From: Casuarina equisetifolia
Lineage: Eukaryota > Streptophyta > Magnoliopsida > Fagales > Casuarinaceae
Assembly (NCBI GenBank): GCA_028551475.1
Contig: CM052360.1
Coordinates: 5,754,501 to 5,818,500 of the forward strand
DNA: 64,000 bases
Direction of reading: 5' to 3'
The notes under the pieces are model-generated. The model was not told the origin of the DNA. It was given only the letters and a program-made list of their open reading frames with translations, and ran no database searches. Positions 50,621 to 62,870 of the stretch are shown piece after piece. The translations under genes were made by a program, and so were the position numbers. Numbering within the stretch: position 1 is the first letter of the stretch; every line of letters begins with the position of its first letter.

Positions 50621-53600
50621 TCATATCTGTATTCCACTCTTACAGCAAAGCAAAGTGTCACTGGCATCGGCAGGCTTCGGCAGAGGTTTCACCTTACAAA
50701 TCTCCGTGTTAAACCCACAATCCATTAAAAAAAGTAGCCATGCTCGCTGCTGTTCAGAGAGCTGATCCCTGGGCCCTTTCACTTCAACAAGCTTGGCTTC
50801 ACCACTGTACTCTCCATGAAAGCGCCATAGCAACAAATCTGGCATCCCACTGGACCAACTCCTGTAATCTTGAGCAAGATGTCGGCATAGTGCAGCCAAA
50901 CAAGGACCACCAGTACAAGTTACAGCAGCCCGGAGTTCAGAGAGGGAATGCCGGTTCCAATTGACTCCTCTACAAGCTGTTCCCATGTGGCTTTCCCATG
51001 ACAAGATGAGGATCTCTTCAGCCATGCCAGCATGAATTTTTTGTAGGTGAGATTCTATACAGCTCTTTCTCACCAGAAAAAAGCTTTCAGTCTCCAAATC
51101 CAAGGGTGCTGTCTGCAAGACGGAAAAGACCTCTTATGTTGAAAATTGGAGGGAGAAACCACATATTTGGTCAAGAAAAAAGTGGAAAACATGTGGTTCC
51201 TTGCCTCATTAGTTACAAAGTACGCAAGTGCAGCAAAGCAGAAAGAACTTCAAAATACAATATAAAAGAAAAGTTGCAGCACACAAGTATACATATCAAT
51301 TTTTCTTTTTTGCAAGGGACGGGAGGGGGAGTGTTATATCATCGGAGTTATTAAGTTATTCAATGGTATGATAGATACAAAGGTCGAACTAGAGTTTTCC
51401 TCCTGTTGGTGGCATAAGAGAGAGTATTCTCACAACTTTCACCATAACCAAATTTGAATGAATTTTGGCCGAATTTGTCCTAGTTGGATTGTGTTAAAAT
51501 ACTTTATATCATGAAATTTGGGAAATGAGCTACAAGTTCACGCACAAAATACTCCATCAGAGAGAGCTCAAAAGAAGGCTCACAAGGAGGTCTTGTAACA
51601 TCCTTACCCCCAACAATTTGGTCTAGCTCACATAAATATGGAATACCAGAAATAAATGACACTTAGTGCCCACAAATTAGGTGTATCACTTATCAAAAGT
51701 AACAACCGTAAAGGAAATAACAAATGGAAGTCAAATTACAATATCCTGGAAAAAGCAAAAGGAAAATACTTATGACATAAAAGCCAGAAAACACAACTTG
51801 GAGACAGAAAAGGGCCAGGGGGGGTATGGTTTGTGGGGTGGGTGGGGGGGCGCGGGGTTGTGGAACACTTAGACGAACCTGAAACCTGGTGCGGAAGACA
51901 TCAGGTACATCAGAGAATATGATATCCCACATAAGCAGCCCGAATATAGTCAACCAAATTCCACTCTCTTTATGCACACCATGCCATCCACCTCCTTCCC
52001 CAGCATAGTACTGTAAGGCAAGCTGCTCAACTGCACATTGCTCCCCATCCTCACCATAAAACCTGTTTTTCATGCCCACGTCACAGTTCAATGGTCTCCC
52101 TTGAGCATGAACCTAAAGTTTGCCAGCAACATCAATCACAATTGAAAAGCAGAGATTTTCAGGTGCCTACTTCTTTCAAGTTAAAATCATTCTTTCAAGT
52201 TTAGACAGCTGCAATAATTTTAACTTGAGAGCTTAATAAGCCTATCAAAAGATAAAATTTCTCAAAAGCAATTACCTCTGGGATCTTCCTTGTGATGGAT
52301 GCTGAGAAAGTAGGGGTTTTCCAGCGCCTTGGAGGTTTTCCTAGGCGCAGTACTCGCCTTTGCAGTGCCATCTTCGATCCAGCACGCACCCAAGGATCTT
52401 GTAATCCATCTTCTGCAACTGCAAGGCTCTCATTGGGAAACCCAAGGTGCTCCAAATTAACTGACAATCTTAGTGTCCAATATCCTCTTCTTCCATCACG
52501 AGTCCAACAGTTTAGCAAGCGCTTCAATAAGTCTATTGCGTCACTATACCTGACCAGAAGGAAAATGTCTTTTCAGCCGCCACATGTAACAACTAAAAGC
52601 ATAAACACAGAGACCAACGTTTTTGCATGTCTACTGATGCCTGTAATTGCACTAGCATGCTCTTTAACCATTAATAACCCCTTAATCAAGCACAATAAGC
52701 CAATGGATGTATAATCCATAAATGAAAACGTGAATACATTTTCAGACTTCTTCAACATTTAGTAAGGTGCCTCCTTATTATCTACATGCATTCTCAAAAT
52801 ACTAAATGCAGCTGAAAACCTTTCCCAAGAATTTATACTGAAATTACATGCCACCACAAAAGAATTACCAGTGAGTCATAGTCACTCAAGTATTTACACG
52901 AGCGGAACTTAATGTTGCAGTTTGCAGTACTACGAAAAAAAGAAGCAGTAACTGGTAACCACATTAATACCTGCGCTCACGCTCGAAGAAGGAAACACCT
53001 AAAGAGACCACTTTTGAGTAGACCCATGATGCTGTAAAGCAGGAAAGAAATGTAGCCATTGATTCAGATGTTGAGGACTTAACTCCTTTCATGGAAGAGC
53101 AGGATATACAGGAGTCAGCCATCTTTATGCATCTTAACACTAATTCATCATTGTTTCCTTCTAGAGCTTCATCCATTAGTTGTGCTACTCCAATAGCCTG
53201 TAATCCATCACCCTTAGATATGATAAAGGTAATTGAATATCAACATTTGTTTTCTAAACAGAAACAATGATGGCACCTCTTCATAAGCCAGCAGGTCATC
53301 TCGATCTGAGAAGATTTGTCCAGAGATCATGCAGTTATAAGTCGGATATTTGACAATTCCCAGATCAACTAGTAGAAATGCTGACAGATCTTGCTCACTA
53401 TTCAAGAAAAAAAGCCTCTGCAGGAGCAGTGAAATTCATAGAGAACATTTCAGATGAAATCACAATTAAACCAAACCACTTCTGCATATAAGTAATACAC
53501 CATAAGTCATGAAAGCACCTCAGCACGCCAGAGGAGGGATTCAGCTTTTGAAGATATCCAAACACAGGCACCAGTTTTATCCAAAACCATACTTGGAAGG

Positions 53601-56600
53601 GATGGGCTGTACATTGACCAAGAAAATATAAACATTCTCTGTTCTCATTTATAACTGAAAAATTCAGTAAGTCTCTTGTAGATCATATTCCTACCATAAT
53701 CCATCCTTGTATGAAGAGAGAAGAGATTCAATAACATTCTTCTTTCTCGTGAGGTGGTTACAGTTAGGAATCCGCTAAAGAAACAGAAAAAAATTTAATA
53801 TGAGACTCAGCAGGTAACAAGAAAAAATTCCTGCAAAAGACTAACTACATGGATAATCAGCCACCCCTTGCCCTACTAATTAACAGGACATATACTGCCT
53901 TCTAACTGTCAGGATAGACAGTACTTAAACTCAAGTGTTTTCTGGCTTCTGTGTACTGATAAATTTAGAAGAACATAAAGAATGAATATATAGATAGACA
54001 TACAGATGGGCTATTTACACAAAGCACGAAGAAAATGTTTGACCCGTATCTGTCCACACAGTAGCGCTCTTACTGTGAAGTCATCAGAAGCCATTTCATC
54101 AATTTTGGAGCATCAACTATGGGCACAACCAAATTTAGGAGGACCCATCCATAATGCTCCACCTGTTAGCATAACATCTAAGAAATGCTAAAAAGCAAAT
54201 ATGTCTATGGTTTCTGCACCATAGAACCGCAAGGAATACATTTAATGGTTACTAGACCAAACATGTCAAAACTAAATATTAGAAGTGAAGTTTTACAAAA
54301 ACTGAACCTAGTAACTTTGCACATGATGCGAGTATAAAAGATTAATGGTCTAAACTACAAGAATTGGACAACCGAAACTAAGCCCGAGCCAGGTCTTAAT
54401 TGACAAATAATTTTAGGCACAAAAAACTGAAAGGATCTGGCTGATGGTTCTATGGGCTTCAGCCTTATGCAATATTCTTTGATTAGTACTTCAAGGCTAG
54501 CAATGCATCAATTAAAAAGAGATCCAATCAAAACAAAATCCAGAAGACTTATTAAACTTTCAGAATTAATCAAACCCGTCTTGCAACTTCAGTACTAAGC
54601 CTCCATTTGGACACTATGTATGGCTTTAAGAAGTAAATCTTGTACTAGAAGCATGCAACATTCTTTTGTGTATACCAATTTCGTCCAATGTCTATGAAGA
54701 AGGCGATGTACAATACAGATGTGCACAACAATACTCACTCATAGGATAATAACAACACAGCAATTTTTCCACTATCAGATGCATTAAAAGTGTGAATTCA
54801 GCAATGATTGACTTAGAAAGGAACTAAAAGTTCTTATGGTAATGTCCGTCAACTGCAAACCTTCTTAAGCTTGCACAAAACATCACGTAACTCAGACATG
54901 ATGAGCAAATTCAACATCTCTTCAATGTGATTGTCATGCAATCCATCTGTATCTGTATCTTCCAATGAACATACATAACCTGCTGCTGCAGTATTACAAG
55001 TGATATCAAAGGACCTTAATCAGGAAATTTTTCCATAAAAAGATACAAGAAGAATAACTACTATACTCTTACCCGAGAGACACTTGACTGCTTCTTGAGG
55101 ATCCAACACATCCGAGTAGGAGATCTGAGACATCCGGAACCACGGTCCTGAAGTATGTATTTCAATTTTGAATGTTTTAACTTTTTTATGAGAATCTGAC
55201 AGACAATATATACAGTGTGAAGTGCTACAAACTTAGCCCTCGTTCATTTTTTATTAATGCACCAACACTGCGATTTTGATATGAAGTAATTACTACTTGA
55301 GTAAGATCATATTAGAGTGACAGAAGTCAATCCAATTTCAATCCTCTTTGGCTGATTGCAAAGAAAGTAAGGGACAAGACGTCAAACTTGCAAGCATCTT
55401 AAGATGACAACTTATCCATAAGAGCACTAGCTTAAAGTGTACATAAAGTTCCTTTTATAATACAAAAATGTACATATGTCCTACACTATAGGGGAGTGAT
55501 GATGCAGATAGAGATGCACAGCTGAAACTAACATAATAAGGAACATTATTGGGAAATAAGAAACCTTTTCGTGTATAAAGCCGAATGAAAATCTTCTGAC
55601 TATCATTTGGGAGTGACATAAATGATTCTGCACACAAATAGCACATATAAAGTATTCATAGCCTGTCACAAAAAAATAAAAATAAAAAAATCTCAAAGGC
55701 ATCAGAAACATGATACAAAGAGTTAGATTTAATACCCATGAAATTTATTTCGTCATCTGTGAATAGGTGAGGATTACTTCTTAAAACCTCGCGTATTAAT
55801 AGACAAAAATTCTGCTGATATTTTGCCATACTGGGTGAATAATTCTTTGTAGATTCAACCACATGCTTCCACAAACAATTGAGAGCCTTTACAGCTTCAT
55901 ATTCTTTGTTACCATGTAATATGCCCTTGCAACACACTATCTGAATGGGAACACAACCAAAAGGATCCTCAGGAACAGCACTCACACATCCCTGAAAGAA
56001 TAGTGTACCATTATGAGAACTAAAATCAAATCATTTCACCATTCTAGAAATTCTGATATGAGGACCAATCAGAATAAACATTTCATTGAATATGTTCCAT
56101 ATAATACTACTCATTGTGCAACACAGAAAATAATTCAACAATTCTGTATAGCATTAAAATGTGCACAGGCAAAAGGATCAGGGAAGGCCCTGTAGTATAT
56201 TCCAAAACCAGTAGAAAATCTGCAAACAACACAATTACTTGAATAGCGGATGAAGATACCAAATGAGTTTACTGGTATCCAGGGCCTTCCCTGATCCTTT
56301 TCAAATCCATTAAAAACACAAGTTTACGAAGGGAAAACAAAATAAAACAGAAGAAATTCAGTGAGAAAAAAATACAAAAGGAGACAAAAGTTCATATTCA
56401 ACAACTTATACTACTTCAAAACCAAAGAAGCACGTTGACAAAATAATAGGTCAAGAATTCACATGACATCCACACATTTATGCGAGAATCTGCAATAACA
56501 GAAGGAGAAGTAGCATAACTAAACTTCCTTTCAAGGGTTTGTAACTAATTCATGGATGTCTCCAATGCCACACCAGAAGGATCGGTAGAAACAACACCTA

Positions 56601-59277
56601 AAGCAATGATTGGTTAGAACATTCCACCTGACAGAAGTGCAGAAGATCTACATATAGCTCTGTTTATCTATCCACATACAAGTGTGTTATTATACATATA
56701 CAGTCATGTAACAGACATGCACATAGCCATATACATCACAATTTGAATTTAATTACTAATTTTCAGAAAGTGATTGTGAAGAAGTAGCCAACCCAATTTG
56801 ATTAGTATTAAGGCTTCATTGAGTTTAGTCATCAATTGTAAACCTCTTGTTTGTTAATATTGATGGAGTTGAGTCTATTGGATCACCACTGAAGAAAGTT
56901 GTTTCTTTTCCTTATTACATTCCTTTTTCTTACAAGCCCATTTCATCATTTACCCCTTCAATGGAAGCCAAAGGTATGACAAAAACTTTACCCTAGAGAG
57001 CACTCCCCTTGTAACTTTACTCTATATTTAGTACTTAAAAGAGTGATAAACATGCATAGCAACTCAAATAACATGATTCTTTCCAATTTAAGAAATATAT
57101 TACCTCAAAGCTTAGGCAGCACTTCTCAATTAGAGGGGACAAATAATGAGCCAATTCACGAGGGAGAAAACCAAGCATTTTACCACCTCCACAATCGGCA
57201 GAAATAACCTGACTCAAAAGGACCACGAAATGGCATTATAATCAGTAATTCCACAGATAATTCTTAAGGCAAAAACACATAGTAAAGGACTAACTTTAAT
57301 TGCATTGGGATCCTTAGGATTCTCAGGGTCTCGTAGAAGGAAAATGCTGGCTCCAAGATGTAAATCCTTTTCATCACTGAATCTACGGCCAACAATGAAA
57401 GTATCAAGGGTAGCCCCTGAAATCTCATCTATAGTTAAATCCATTTGACCTTTAGGAGCCTCATTCTTTGGGGTCAATAGTAGGGTCCTGTCTGTTTTGT
57501 GGTTGACCACGTCATCATTGATTGGGTTTTCAGACAGCCCATACTTATCAGTTTCCACAACGGATTCCATGGATGATCCATGCCAATTAGTGTCATTTTC
57601 TTCAGAAGCAATAGAGAAAGGCAATGCATAAACAGCATTTCTTACAAGATGGTCATCAGGATTGGTGTCACATACACCATTTTCTATCTGTTCCAGCATA
57701 ACAGAAGCAGCTTGAGTCTTTGATTGTGACCAGAAGTTTGACTGAAGAAGGGTCTGCTGGATCAGTTTCCGCTTGGTTCCTCGAGACAGACATGCATCTG
57801 GAGGCCATTAATCAAAACCGTAACAGTAAGCGTCCAATAAGGTCATGCAGAAACTACAGATATCAATACAGTAGGTGAAAAAAGTCAAAATATGATAGAT
57901 TGTGATTCTTTCTCTTGTTCCTATTTTTTTGGTTTTCATTTTTGTAAAGGAAACAGCATCAATGAAAAAGGATATTGGAATTCCTCATATAAAAGGAGAA
58001 AAAAGAACTTCACTTGCAAAGACCACAGGGTCTGGAAAAGGAAAAAAGACAGAATTGGGTGCCTCGACATTTGCTACTTGATTGGTATCCCTTAGAATGA
58101 TCAATTTCGATTATTTTGTAAAGGAAATCTGTACAATTACTCCCCCATACAGGGCCAAGTATTTTTAGAACCTACTGTGGCTCTTAAATCTCGATTGACG
58201 CAATATGTAACAAAAGCCCCATAAGGTGACATTCAGGATATCGTATGAACCATGTGAAGAATCAGGTTTAAGTTTAACTGGAAAGGAATGCGTAACAATC
58301 CTCAGACATATAGTCCCGCATTGTGATGAACATCAGCTGCAATAAGACTGAAAATTGGCCCTAGAATACCTCCAAATTTTGAGTTCGAAGCACCTAGCAG
58401 ACTCAACTTAGCATGGACTTCATTGAAGGACTTCCCATCTAATATGGACACAATGCAATAATGGTAGTAATCAACAAACTCTCCAAGCACACCCCGCAGC
58501 ATAACTTTCTTGAATTGCATGGATAGGTGTGTATGTATTGCTTGTCCTTAGTAGATTTGGGTAGCAGGTTAATTTCCGTTGAGAAAGAGATCGTTGGTGG
58601 CTGGTTTCTCGGGAAAAAAATGGTAAAATGCTAGCCGTTTGCGAAAGAAGAGGAAGATGTGTAAAGGATCCAGTAATCGTTGGAGACAATCCAAGTCGGT
58701 AAAATGTTTGGTGTTCGTTGGTCTTTCATTCGTATTTCACAAGCTACGACGACTGGGCAGCTTTCTTATTTTTTCCTCCGTTTCAGACTCTCTTTTGTCC
58801 CTCAAAGACGACCTTTCATCTCAAAGTTAAGAAGCCAACCACCACACAGCATTAAGAGACGACAACTTCTTTCCTCGCCATACCTATGCAAACTGATTCT
58901 AACAGGTGGTGGCTTTATCACAAACACCAAAGCTGCAAAACCTTAAGGCTCCCAGAAGTACATAAATCAATCCTAACACATGCACATCTCAGAAAGAAAT
59001 GCATACCGAGATGGGAGTTGATGACACCGTTTTCTCCACTAACTTCGCGCCCACAGACAGGGCAAGTTACCAATTCTTTCGGGGGAGAATTTTCGTTCCC
59101 AAACTCTCTTTCTTCCTTACATGCGTCCAACTTTTTATCATCCTCCGCATTCTCGGCAATGACGGAGTCCCCACCACCGCGGGCGCCAACAGGGGTGGAG
59201 AGAAGAGTTTCCCGATTGGGAAGGAAGCGACGCCGTCTGCCCACCAATCGAATCAAGCTCTCTCTTCCGTTGAGCAT
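50621..59277 (-). CDS. FAN1: Fanconi-associated nuclease 1 homologue
   Basis: Structure-specific 5' flap nuclease of interstrand-crosslink repair. Thirteen minus-strand exons: 59277-59007, 57797-57295, 57208-57104, 55991-55736, 55147-55073, 54979-54861, 53774-53695, 53606-53519, 53417-53277, 53197-52971, 52549-52276, 52112-51879, 51112-50621. All phases agree, giving about 954 residues. Domains in order: UBZ zinc finger (CPVC...HLDAC, residues about 71-93; its last Asp codon is split by intron 1), HIRAN domain (about 230-293, FIVGRRFSDEKDLHLG and GFLPRELAHYLSPL), SAP-like region (about 400-465), TPR-like helices (500-780) and VRR-NUC nuclease (about 840-940). The catalytic residues GMPD (Asp883) and EVKG (Glu901, Lys903), with RDQLSEQQ after them, are all present, so the enzyme should be active. 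The C-terminal 15 residues after PKPADAS look unconserved. Confidence 0.93.
56171..56301. repeat. 22-bp perfect inverted repeat in FAN1 intron 3
   Basis: Arms at 56171-56192 and 56280-56301 are exact reverse complements (core GGATCAGGGAAGGCCCTG), separated by 87 bp. They could form a stem-loop in DNA or in the FAN1 pre-mRNA. Flanks outside the arms are not obviously paired and no clear target duplication was seen. Confidence 0.85.
58302..58520 (-). other. Unrecognised 72-codon frame in FAN1 intron 1
   Basis: Same strand as FAN1, within its long first intron (59006-57798). The translation (beginning MQFKKVMLRGVLGEFVDYY and containing LSLLGASNSKFGGILGPIF) has a protein-like composition. It has no acceptor/donor pair that would fit it into FAN1 in frame that I could see, and I do not recognise a family. 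Possible gene fragment, processed pseudogene piece or chance. Confidence 0.3.
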
Positions 59278-59629
59278 TTTGGATTACGTATAAAAACTGC
59301 TCCAAGTTTCCTACTTCATTTCTGATAAAAGAAAAGGAAGAGCCCAACAAGAATGATCAGAGAGGAGAAGCATAAAACTATGCATACAATAGTAGAGATA
59401 CATACATGTAGAAGAAAAAGGTCAAATACTTGCTCGGCCTGCGTCACGATCCAAATGCTACTCTTTCTGAACCTCCATTCGAATCGCTTGTACTCTGTGT
59501 TTTCGCCTTTCTGAGCATGTCTTTGCGCTTGTATTTGTTGCATGCGGGGATGAGCTTCTGCTGTGATCTGCCCTACATGTTCTTTCCTTGTCCGCTCCGC
59601 CAAAGCTTCGCGCCCAAGTTTCCGAGATC

Positions 59630-59638
<9 letters not shown>

Positions 59639-59669
<31 letters not shown>
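59639..59669. repeat. (ATT)n microsatellite
   Basis: About ten TTA/ATT trinucleotides directly after a T-run, about 360 bp upstream of the FAN1 start. Confidence 0.95.
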
Positions 59670-60236
59670 TTTCTCTGGTTTACCTCAATTAAAATAATCT
59701 TATCTATAATCGCGAAAGCATGATGAAAAGAAAATAATAAGTTTGACCATAAACTCAGTAATTCTCTTCGCTTCTAAGCATAATTAAACAGATTAATCTC
59801 GAAACTTCAGTACTTCATTCGACCGTTGCTTTCTTGATTTAGAAAGCAATGACAGAAAAAGGAAGTACAGAGACAAAGGAACATTGAGGTGGGATGTAAC
59901 AGTAATCCCCAGACATGCTCGACACTGATCATCCACAACATGGATCCATCATTCTGGTTTTTCTTTTTCGACGGTCATCTGTACAATGGGAGCCACAAAA
60001 TGCCCGTCTCTTCAATGGCTGAAGCTCAACCCGTTGATTTCTAAATCGATCCGTGAACGTGCTGGCGATCCACTTCAAAGTTACCCAAGTTTTTTTTTGT
60101 CTCCGCTAGCCCAAAGAGCGTCGAGGACGTTGACCGATATTTGAAAAGTCACGCCATCCTTTTTAGCACCAGACACCTTTGCGTTAACACTTATCATGCG
60201 ACTCCAGCGGCATTTCCAGAAGTTACTCCATTAACA

Positions 60237-60503
60237 TCAGCATTCATTCATCGGATAGCAACTCTTGTCACCTGGAGTGTTAAATATAGCAAGTATCTCT
60301 AGCTTCCCGAAAGTCTTCATCCTTGCCAGTAGCTTCTTCAAAGAAGGGTCTTGCATGTACAATATCAGAACGGCAACCGCAATTATGATGAGGAACCTCC
60401 AGTGACTCTCCTCAACGCTAGTATTTAACCATTGATGATCGGCAACTTCTGGTCTCTCATTTCCTTGCGCACCACCAGTAGCGTACAGGATATATAAAAT
60501 CAT
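60237..60503 (-). CDS. Hypothetical 88-residue single-pass membrane protein
   Basis: ATG-started frame with a central hydrophobic segment (RFLIIIAVAVLILYMQD, residues about 37-53) followed by a basic stretch (KKLLARMK). It could be a small tail-anchored protein or the 3' exon of something larger, but no acceptor that ties it to an upstream exon is convincing. The family is not recognised. Confidence 0.3.
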   Translation of the reverse strand: MILYILYATGGAQGNERPEVADHQWLNTSVEESHWRFLIIIAVAVLILYMQDPSLKKLLARMKTFGKLEILAIFNTPGDKSCYPMNEC

Positions 60504-61257
60504 TTTATCAGCATGCCCCTAGTAGACACAGAGGAAGTGCGAGACTGTTTGAATCGTACACGAACAGGCTCTGCGTGCTTCGTTCTCCTGCACACAGATG
60601 ATCGACGGAGCCAACCAAATGGCCAGAGATGGCCACCTCAGCCTCAACCTCCAGTATTCAGCCCCCACATGAACCTTTGAAAGGCTAGGCTACACTCACT
60701 ACACTTTACCACTTTTACTATACATGTAAAATCTGGAAAGATTGAGATGAATCATCTTTATCTCTCCTGATCCATACTCTAGCTACAAGTGAATGAATAT
60801 TTGTACGAACTCTTGGTAACTCAATAACAATTAGGAGGATTTCCATACGAGTGGCTAGGTTAAAAGAAAAATATTTATTTCCTTTTTTATGATTCATGTT
60901 TCTTGAATGGTAGAATATTCAAGTCTAAACAACTCATTGAAAGATGAGAAAGTGAAATAACTTTGGACCAGTGCTTATTATTTGGAGGCATAGTTGATGT
61001 AAGATACAAGGGTTGTTGTTCATTTAGTCTTCCAGGAGAAAGGAGCATCAAATTTTTGCGTTTGGCTGAGAAAGTATGAAGATTCGGTCTCGGCAGTATG
61101 GCTCGGGTAGAGCAAGATTTATGTATAAATGAAACGTGAAAAATTTTCATGCAATATGTTAAAATAGCTATCTTAGCATCAACATATCGCAACATTATAA
61201 AAACACTACATACTTTCACTTACTTTTTCAATATGTACACTATTTCAGCAGTCATTT

Positions 61258-62733
61258 TTACCAAGGTTCCATATTTCCATCCACATCATTGCGGAGAGAG
61301 GCAGCATCTGCAGCCCAAAATGCCCCATCTTCCATGTAGCCCACTGACTCATTGCTCTCATCATCACAGACAACACATTCCAAATCTGGGTCTTCATAAA
61401 TGAATAAATCATCCAAACTGTCATCATGATCATCAATATTGTTATCTACCTCATCATCATCATCATCACCACTATCATCACCATCTTCACAATCACCAGT
61501 GGCATAGTTATGAATCCTAGCCTTTCTCCTCTCTCTTCTCATCCTTTTCCCTTCCCTAACCAACGCCATTAACTGGTTTTTTATCACCAATGTCTCGTCC
61601 TTCCCCAGCAGGGCTCCTTTTTCATCAAACCCCTCCACCAAAAACACAGAGTCTCTCAGCCCTTTCAAACTCACGTAGAATAACTCTGGGTGCCTCACAA
61701 GCATTGCCCTCAACTTGTTGGGCAGCCCAAGCTCCTTTCTGAAATGAGTCAAGTGGTCAATTAAAGTCCTCTTTTCAGTCATCATCCCAAGCATCTCTCT
61801 TACCACTGCACAAGCTCTTTTCTCTGCTTCAATGGATTCTTTTGCCAATTCCCCTGCAGAAGAATTATAAGGGCATACATCCGGCATTTCCCCAAACTTG
61901 ATAAGAAAATCCTGGTGACGTCGTTTCAAGTTCAGTCCCTTTCGAAGTCTCAGCTGTTTAAATTTCAAAGGCCTGTCTACTATCAGCCTGTGCGAATCAA
62001 CTTCAGGAGTGGGTAAAGGCTTTGCCAAGTCTGGGTCCCAAGTGACAAGCTCAAGTGCTCGCCCATAGGAGGTATCCACAATATTAAACTTGTCAGGGTG
62101 GTCATTGCAGAGACGGGAACGGAAACTAGGGGGCAGACCAAGATCTGGCGCAAGGTGCACCAACTTGGACAGAAGAAGACGGCGGTGAGAAGAGAGCATG
62201 AGAAGTTTCTGCAGTTTGGTTGCCAGGGTCACTGAGATAGCTGATTTGAGCTTTAATTCCTGGGAGGCAAGGGCTGCTGCAGCAGGGGTAAGACGGACGC
62301 AGAGTTGAGAATATGATTTTGTAGCATTCATTGGTGTGGGTGCCCTTGGGATTGAGAAGAACTCAAAAATTAAAGGGTAACGATGAATCGTAGAGATGAT
62401 GGAACGGGGCTTTGAAAGGGAAAGGTATGATCTGCATTTTGAAAGAACGGGGAGGGTAATATAATGTTTTGGTTTAGAAAGGAGAAGTGTTTTCAACTTC
62501 TGAACAAACCGAATCTTGTTTTGCTTCACAATGTGTTTATCTAATGAAGGGCTCCGAATGATTTTGCGGGATGAACAGGTAACAGAAATGGACAGATTTC
62601 TGAAGTTCTTACTAGCCTTGTTGTTTTGGCTGACATTAACATGTGACCAAGAAGGATTCCTAGGGAATAAACTCGAAGTCGAAAAAGAGATAGGCCAATC
62701 CCTTTGAGATGAGAAGTGGAGGGACAAAGCCAT
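61258..62733 (-). CDS. PORR-domain organelle RNA-splicing protein (WTF1-like)
   Basis: Plant organelle RNA-recognition (PORR) protein. Family members such as WTF1, WTF9 and RPD1 bind group II introns in plastids or mitochondria and assist splicing. Intronless, about 491 residues from the Met at 62733; an in-frame Met six codons upstream (62751) also exists, but MALSLHFSSQRDWP looks like the natural start of a targeting peptide. The PORR domain covers about residues 75-400 with RFVQKLKTLLLSKPKHYITL, a series of helical repeats (HRYPLIFEFF, LGLPPSFRSRLCNDHPDKFNIV) and RKELGLPNKLRAMLVRHPELFYVS near its end. The C-terminus is very acidic (about 25 Asp between residues 420 and 455). N-terminal S/T/R richness suggests plastid or mitochondrial import. 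The closest subgroup cannot be fixed by eye. Confidence 0.9.
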   Translation of the reverse strand: MALSLHFSSQRDWPISFSTSSLFPRNPSWSHVNVSQNNKASKNFRNLSISVTCSSRKIIRSPSLDKHIVKQNKIRFVQKLKTLLLSKPKHYITLPVLSKCRSYLSLSKPRSIISTIHRYPLIFEFFSIPRAPTPMNATKSYSQLCVRLTPAAAALASQELKLKSAISVTLATKLQKLLMLSSHRRLLLSKLVHLAPDLGLPPSFRSRLCNDHPDKFNIVDTSYGRALELVTWDPDLAKPLPTPEVDSHRLIVDRPLKFKQLRLRKGLNLKRRHQDFLIKFGEMPDVCPYNSSAGELAKESIEAEKRACAVVREMLGMMTEKRTLIDHLTHFRKELGLPNKLRAMLVRHPELFYVSLKGLRDSVFLVEGFDEKGALLGKDETLVIKNQLMALVREGKRMRRERRKARIHNYATGDCEDGDDSGDDDDDEVDNNIDDHDDSLDDLFIYEDPDLECVVCDDESNESVGYMEDGAFWAADAASLRNDVDGNMEPW

Positions 62734-62870
62734 TTTGGGAACTTGTAGCAATGATCGCTTTAAAGCCTAAAACTTGTTAAAAGAGCGTAAAATAGCCATG
62801 AGATTACATAACATAATAACATAAGACTCACTCTTTTGAAAATAGTATGGAGTATTCCCCAAGAGGCCCG

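Larger units (their letters stand above)
59278..61257. other. Intergenic between FAN1 and the PORR gene
   Basis: Contains the FAN1 5' UTR and promoter (first few hundred bases), an (ATT)n microsatellite and an unassigned small membrane-protein frame. No other gene seen. Confidence 0.5.
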
